Shown piece after piece: positions 62,836 through 64,000 of a stretch of DNA of 64,000 nucleotides (position 1 is the stretch's first letter; the number at the start of each line of letters is the position of its first letter). Source of the stretch: Thiothrix sp. (GTDB taxonomy: Bacteria > Pseudomonadota > Gammaproteobacteria > Thiotrichales > Thiotrichaceae); contig NZ_JAQTLS010000001.1 of the NCBI RefSeq assembly GCF_028714775.1, positions 186,001-250,000 of the forward strand, in the 5' to 3' direction. The notes beneath the pieces were generated by a model. It made no database searches, was not told the origin of the DNA, and saw nothing but the letters and a program-made list of their open reading frames with translations. Made by a program: the position numbers and the translations under genes.

Positions 62836-63145
62836 AGCCGCATTGCCCCGGCGCATACCCACGCACACGCGGATCAGCGCAGGCTGTGCAGTCATTCGAG
62901 AACATCACTTGCTCTTCCGACGGACAGGGCGCGGTAATGCAACGGATGCCGGTATCCCGCGACGCACACACTGGCGCGTAGATTTCGTAGCAGATTTCTG
63001 GGCGTGGTTCGCGGCATTCCGTAAAGGCATTCAGCGCCCTATTCGCGTTGGGGACAGTAGTTTCCTGCGCGTCTGAGCGGCTGCAACCTGACAACAAGAT
63101 TGCCAGTAACATGCTCCCCGCCAGCAGCATTCCTGACTTTTTCAT
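62834..63145 (-). CDS. Lipoprotein with Kazal-like cysteine-rich domain
   Basis: The 103-residue protein has a lipoprotein signal with lipobox LLSGC (about residue 17-21). The mature part has eight or so cysteines in a Kazal-like arrangement: CREPRPEICYEIYAPVCASRD, then FSNDCTACADPRVRGYAPGQC. Kazal-type domains inhibit serine proteases. It converges on soxB and its stop lies in the soxB terminator. The ATG at 63145 follows GAGGT by 5 bases. A protease-inhibitor role is inference. Confidence 0.72.
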   Translation of the reverse strand: MKKSGMLLAGSMLLAILLSGCSRSDAQETTVPNANRALNAFTECREPRPEICYEIYAPVCASRDTGIRCITAPCPSEEQVMFSNDCTACADPRVRGYAPGQCG

Positions 63146-63246
63146 AACGACCTCGCAGATGGATTTGTTTTTGATAACACTCAATAGCTTGCGGCAAACC
63201 GCAGTAATCCGTACCCTTACCGCATCCTTTTGTCTGGAGCCTGCAC

Positions 63247-63900
63247 ATGAACTTGGAACAAGCCCGCTTTAACATGATCGAACAACAGATACGTCCTTGG
63301 GATGTACTGGATGAGACAGTCCTAGCAACATTTGGTTTTATCCCCCGCGAAGCATTTGTGCCGCCCCAGTGGAAAAACCTTGCATTTGCCGACATCGAAA
63401 TCCCGTTAGGCAACGGCGAATTCATGATGCATCCCAGAGTAGAAGCGCGGATGTTACAGGCTCTGACCATTTCCCCCGACGACCGTTGTCTGGAAATTGG
63501 CACAGGCAGCGGGTTTGTCACTGCTTGTCTTGCGCATCTTAGCAAACATGTGGATAGCGTCGATATTTATGAGGACTTTACCCGACAGGCGGAAGAGCGC
63601 CTGCTGAGCCGGGAACTGACCAATTACAGCCTGCACACGGGTGATGCGCTACGCGGCTGGGTTTCCACCCAACTGTACAATGTCATCGTGGTCACGGGTT
63701 CTGTCCCTGCTTACTTGCCGCGTTTTGAAGAGCAACTGGCTCCCGGTGGACGGCTGTTCATCGTGGTCGGCACGGCTGCTTCGATGCAGGCAATGTTGGT
63801 AACGCGCCAGCCAGAGGGTGATTTCAGCCGTACCATGCTGTTTGAAACCGGCCTGAAGCCTTTGGTTGGGGCAGCTAGCGGAAGCAGCTTTACCTTCTAA
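63247..63900 (+). CDS. Protein-L-isoaspartate O-methyltransferase-like protein
   Basis: The 217-residue protein belongs to the PCMT family: MIEQQIRPWDVLDETVL at the N-terminus, PREAFVP, and SAM motif I LEIGTGSGFVTACLA (about residue 81). FDEEQLAPGGRLFIVVG-like segment (EEQLAPGGRLFIVVG) is motif III. The MIEQQIRPWDV form is the variant commonly found next to a rhodanese gene and tolC in Gammaproteobacteria, and may not repair isoaspartate. The rhodanese gene starts one base after its stop. Confidence 0.85.
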   Translation: MNLEQARFNMIEQQIRPWDVLDETVLATFGFIPREAFVPPQWKNLAFADIEIPLGNGEFMMHPRVEARMLQALTISPDDRCLEIGTGSGFVTACLAHLSKHVDSVDIYEDFTRQAEERLLSRELTNYSLHTGDALRGWVSTQLYNVIVVTGSVPAYLPRFEEQLAPGGRLFIVVGTAASMQAMLVTRQPEGDFSRTMLFETGLKPLVGAASGSSFTF

Positions 63901-63901
63901 C

Positions 63902-64000
63902 ATGCGTCACTGGACACCCCAAGAGCTGGACGAATATTTCTCAAATACCCAACAGCCATTACAAATACTGGATGTGCGCGAGCCTTGGGAATACGATATT
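63902..64000 (+). CDS. Rhodanese-like domain protein, 3' end truncated by window edge
   Basis: Thirty-three codons are visible: MRHWTPQELDEYF, then LQILDVREPWEYDI, the first strand and conserved DVREPWE of rhodanese domains. The active-site cysteine would be beyond the edge. It is coupled to the PCMT-like gene. The predicted role is sulfur transfer or a regulatory domain. Confidence 0.75.
   Translation, partial: MRHWTPQELDEYFSNTQQPLQILDVREPWEYDI

Overview
The window looks like chromosomal DNA of a sulfur-oxidising gammaproteobacterium. The gene content (SoeABC, Qmo/Hdr, SoxB, hydrogenase maturation genes, H+-pyrophosphatase, GlnK-AmtB) and the protein style suggest Thiotrichales, possibly a Thiothrix relative; that placement is inference from remembered families, not from a search. 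I see no rRNA, tRNA, CRISPR array, transposase, integrase or phage gene.

Layout. 1-0.9 kb: 3'-truncated CHAT-domain protease gene. 1.0-3.4 kb: a sigma-54 promoter followed by hupK-hypA-hypB. 3.4-6.0 kb: thiS-thiG-trmB-purU. 6.0-6.8 kb: a HigB/HigA-type toxin-antitoxin pair with two operator palindromes. 6.9-11.3 kb: gshA, an RGG-tailed RNA-binding protein, proC-yggT-yggU and a DUF3301 gene. 11.4-13.0 kb: a YadA-like adhesin and ubiK. 13.0-15.9 kb: a nitrogen-regulated operon with an NtrC site, sigma-54 promoter, TorF-like porin, glnK and amtB. 16-25.8 kb: hydrolase, comM, DUF3293, FAH-family enzyme, CNNM/CorC protein, SH3 protein, an unrecognised 393-aa protein and hppA. 26.1-31.2 kb: qmoA-qmoB-hdrC-hdrB, which in sulfur oxidisers takes electrons from APS reductase. 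31.3-38 kb: FKBP lipoprotein, thiO, a winged-helix/repeat regulator divergent from a roadblock-like and protoglobin gene pair, a small secreted protein, and lemA with a GIDE-like membrane protein. 38.2-44.2 kb: gpmI, a membrane protein, and hisA-hisF-hisE-tatA-tatB-tatC. 44.3-54.3 kb: an interposed block with a PLD-helicase, yaeQ, soeABC and an acidic repeat protein. 54.4-55.7 kb: hisB-hisH, the rest of the local his genes. 55.7-59.6 kb: DUF4143 ATPase, rnd, a candidate structured small RNA, yqiA and a secreted protein. 59.6-62.8 kb: an anti-sigma factor, its ECF sigma factor, and divergent soxB. 62.8-64 kb: Kazal-like lipoprotein, a Pcm-like methyltransferase and a truncated rhodanese gene.

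How it fits together. Three sulfur modules sit in one 35-kb stretch: Qmo/HdrCB (APS reductase partner), cytoplasmic SoeABC (direct sulfite oxidation) and periplasmic SoxB, whose Tat signal would use the TatABC encoded nearby. The most interesting locus is at 59.6-61.0 kb. The anti-sigma factor has a short cytoplasmic N-terminus, one membrane helix and a C-terminal domain that reads like the DsrE sulfur-carrier family, with the characteristic cysteine retained. It is translationally coupled to an ECF sigma factor, and the two are divergent from soxB across a 135-bp spacer carrying a perfect 9-8-9 inverted repeat. I propose that it is a transmembrane sulfane-sulfur sensor; the function is inference, while the domain reading and the arrangement are visible in the sequence.
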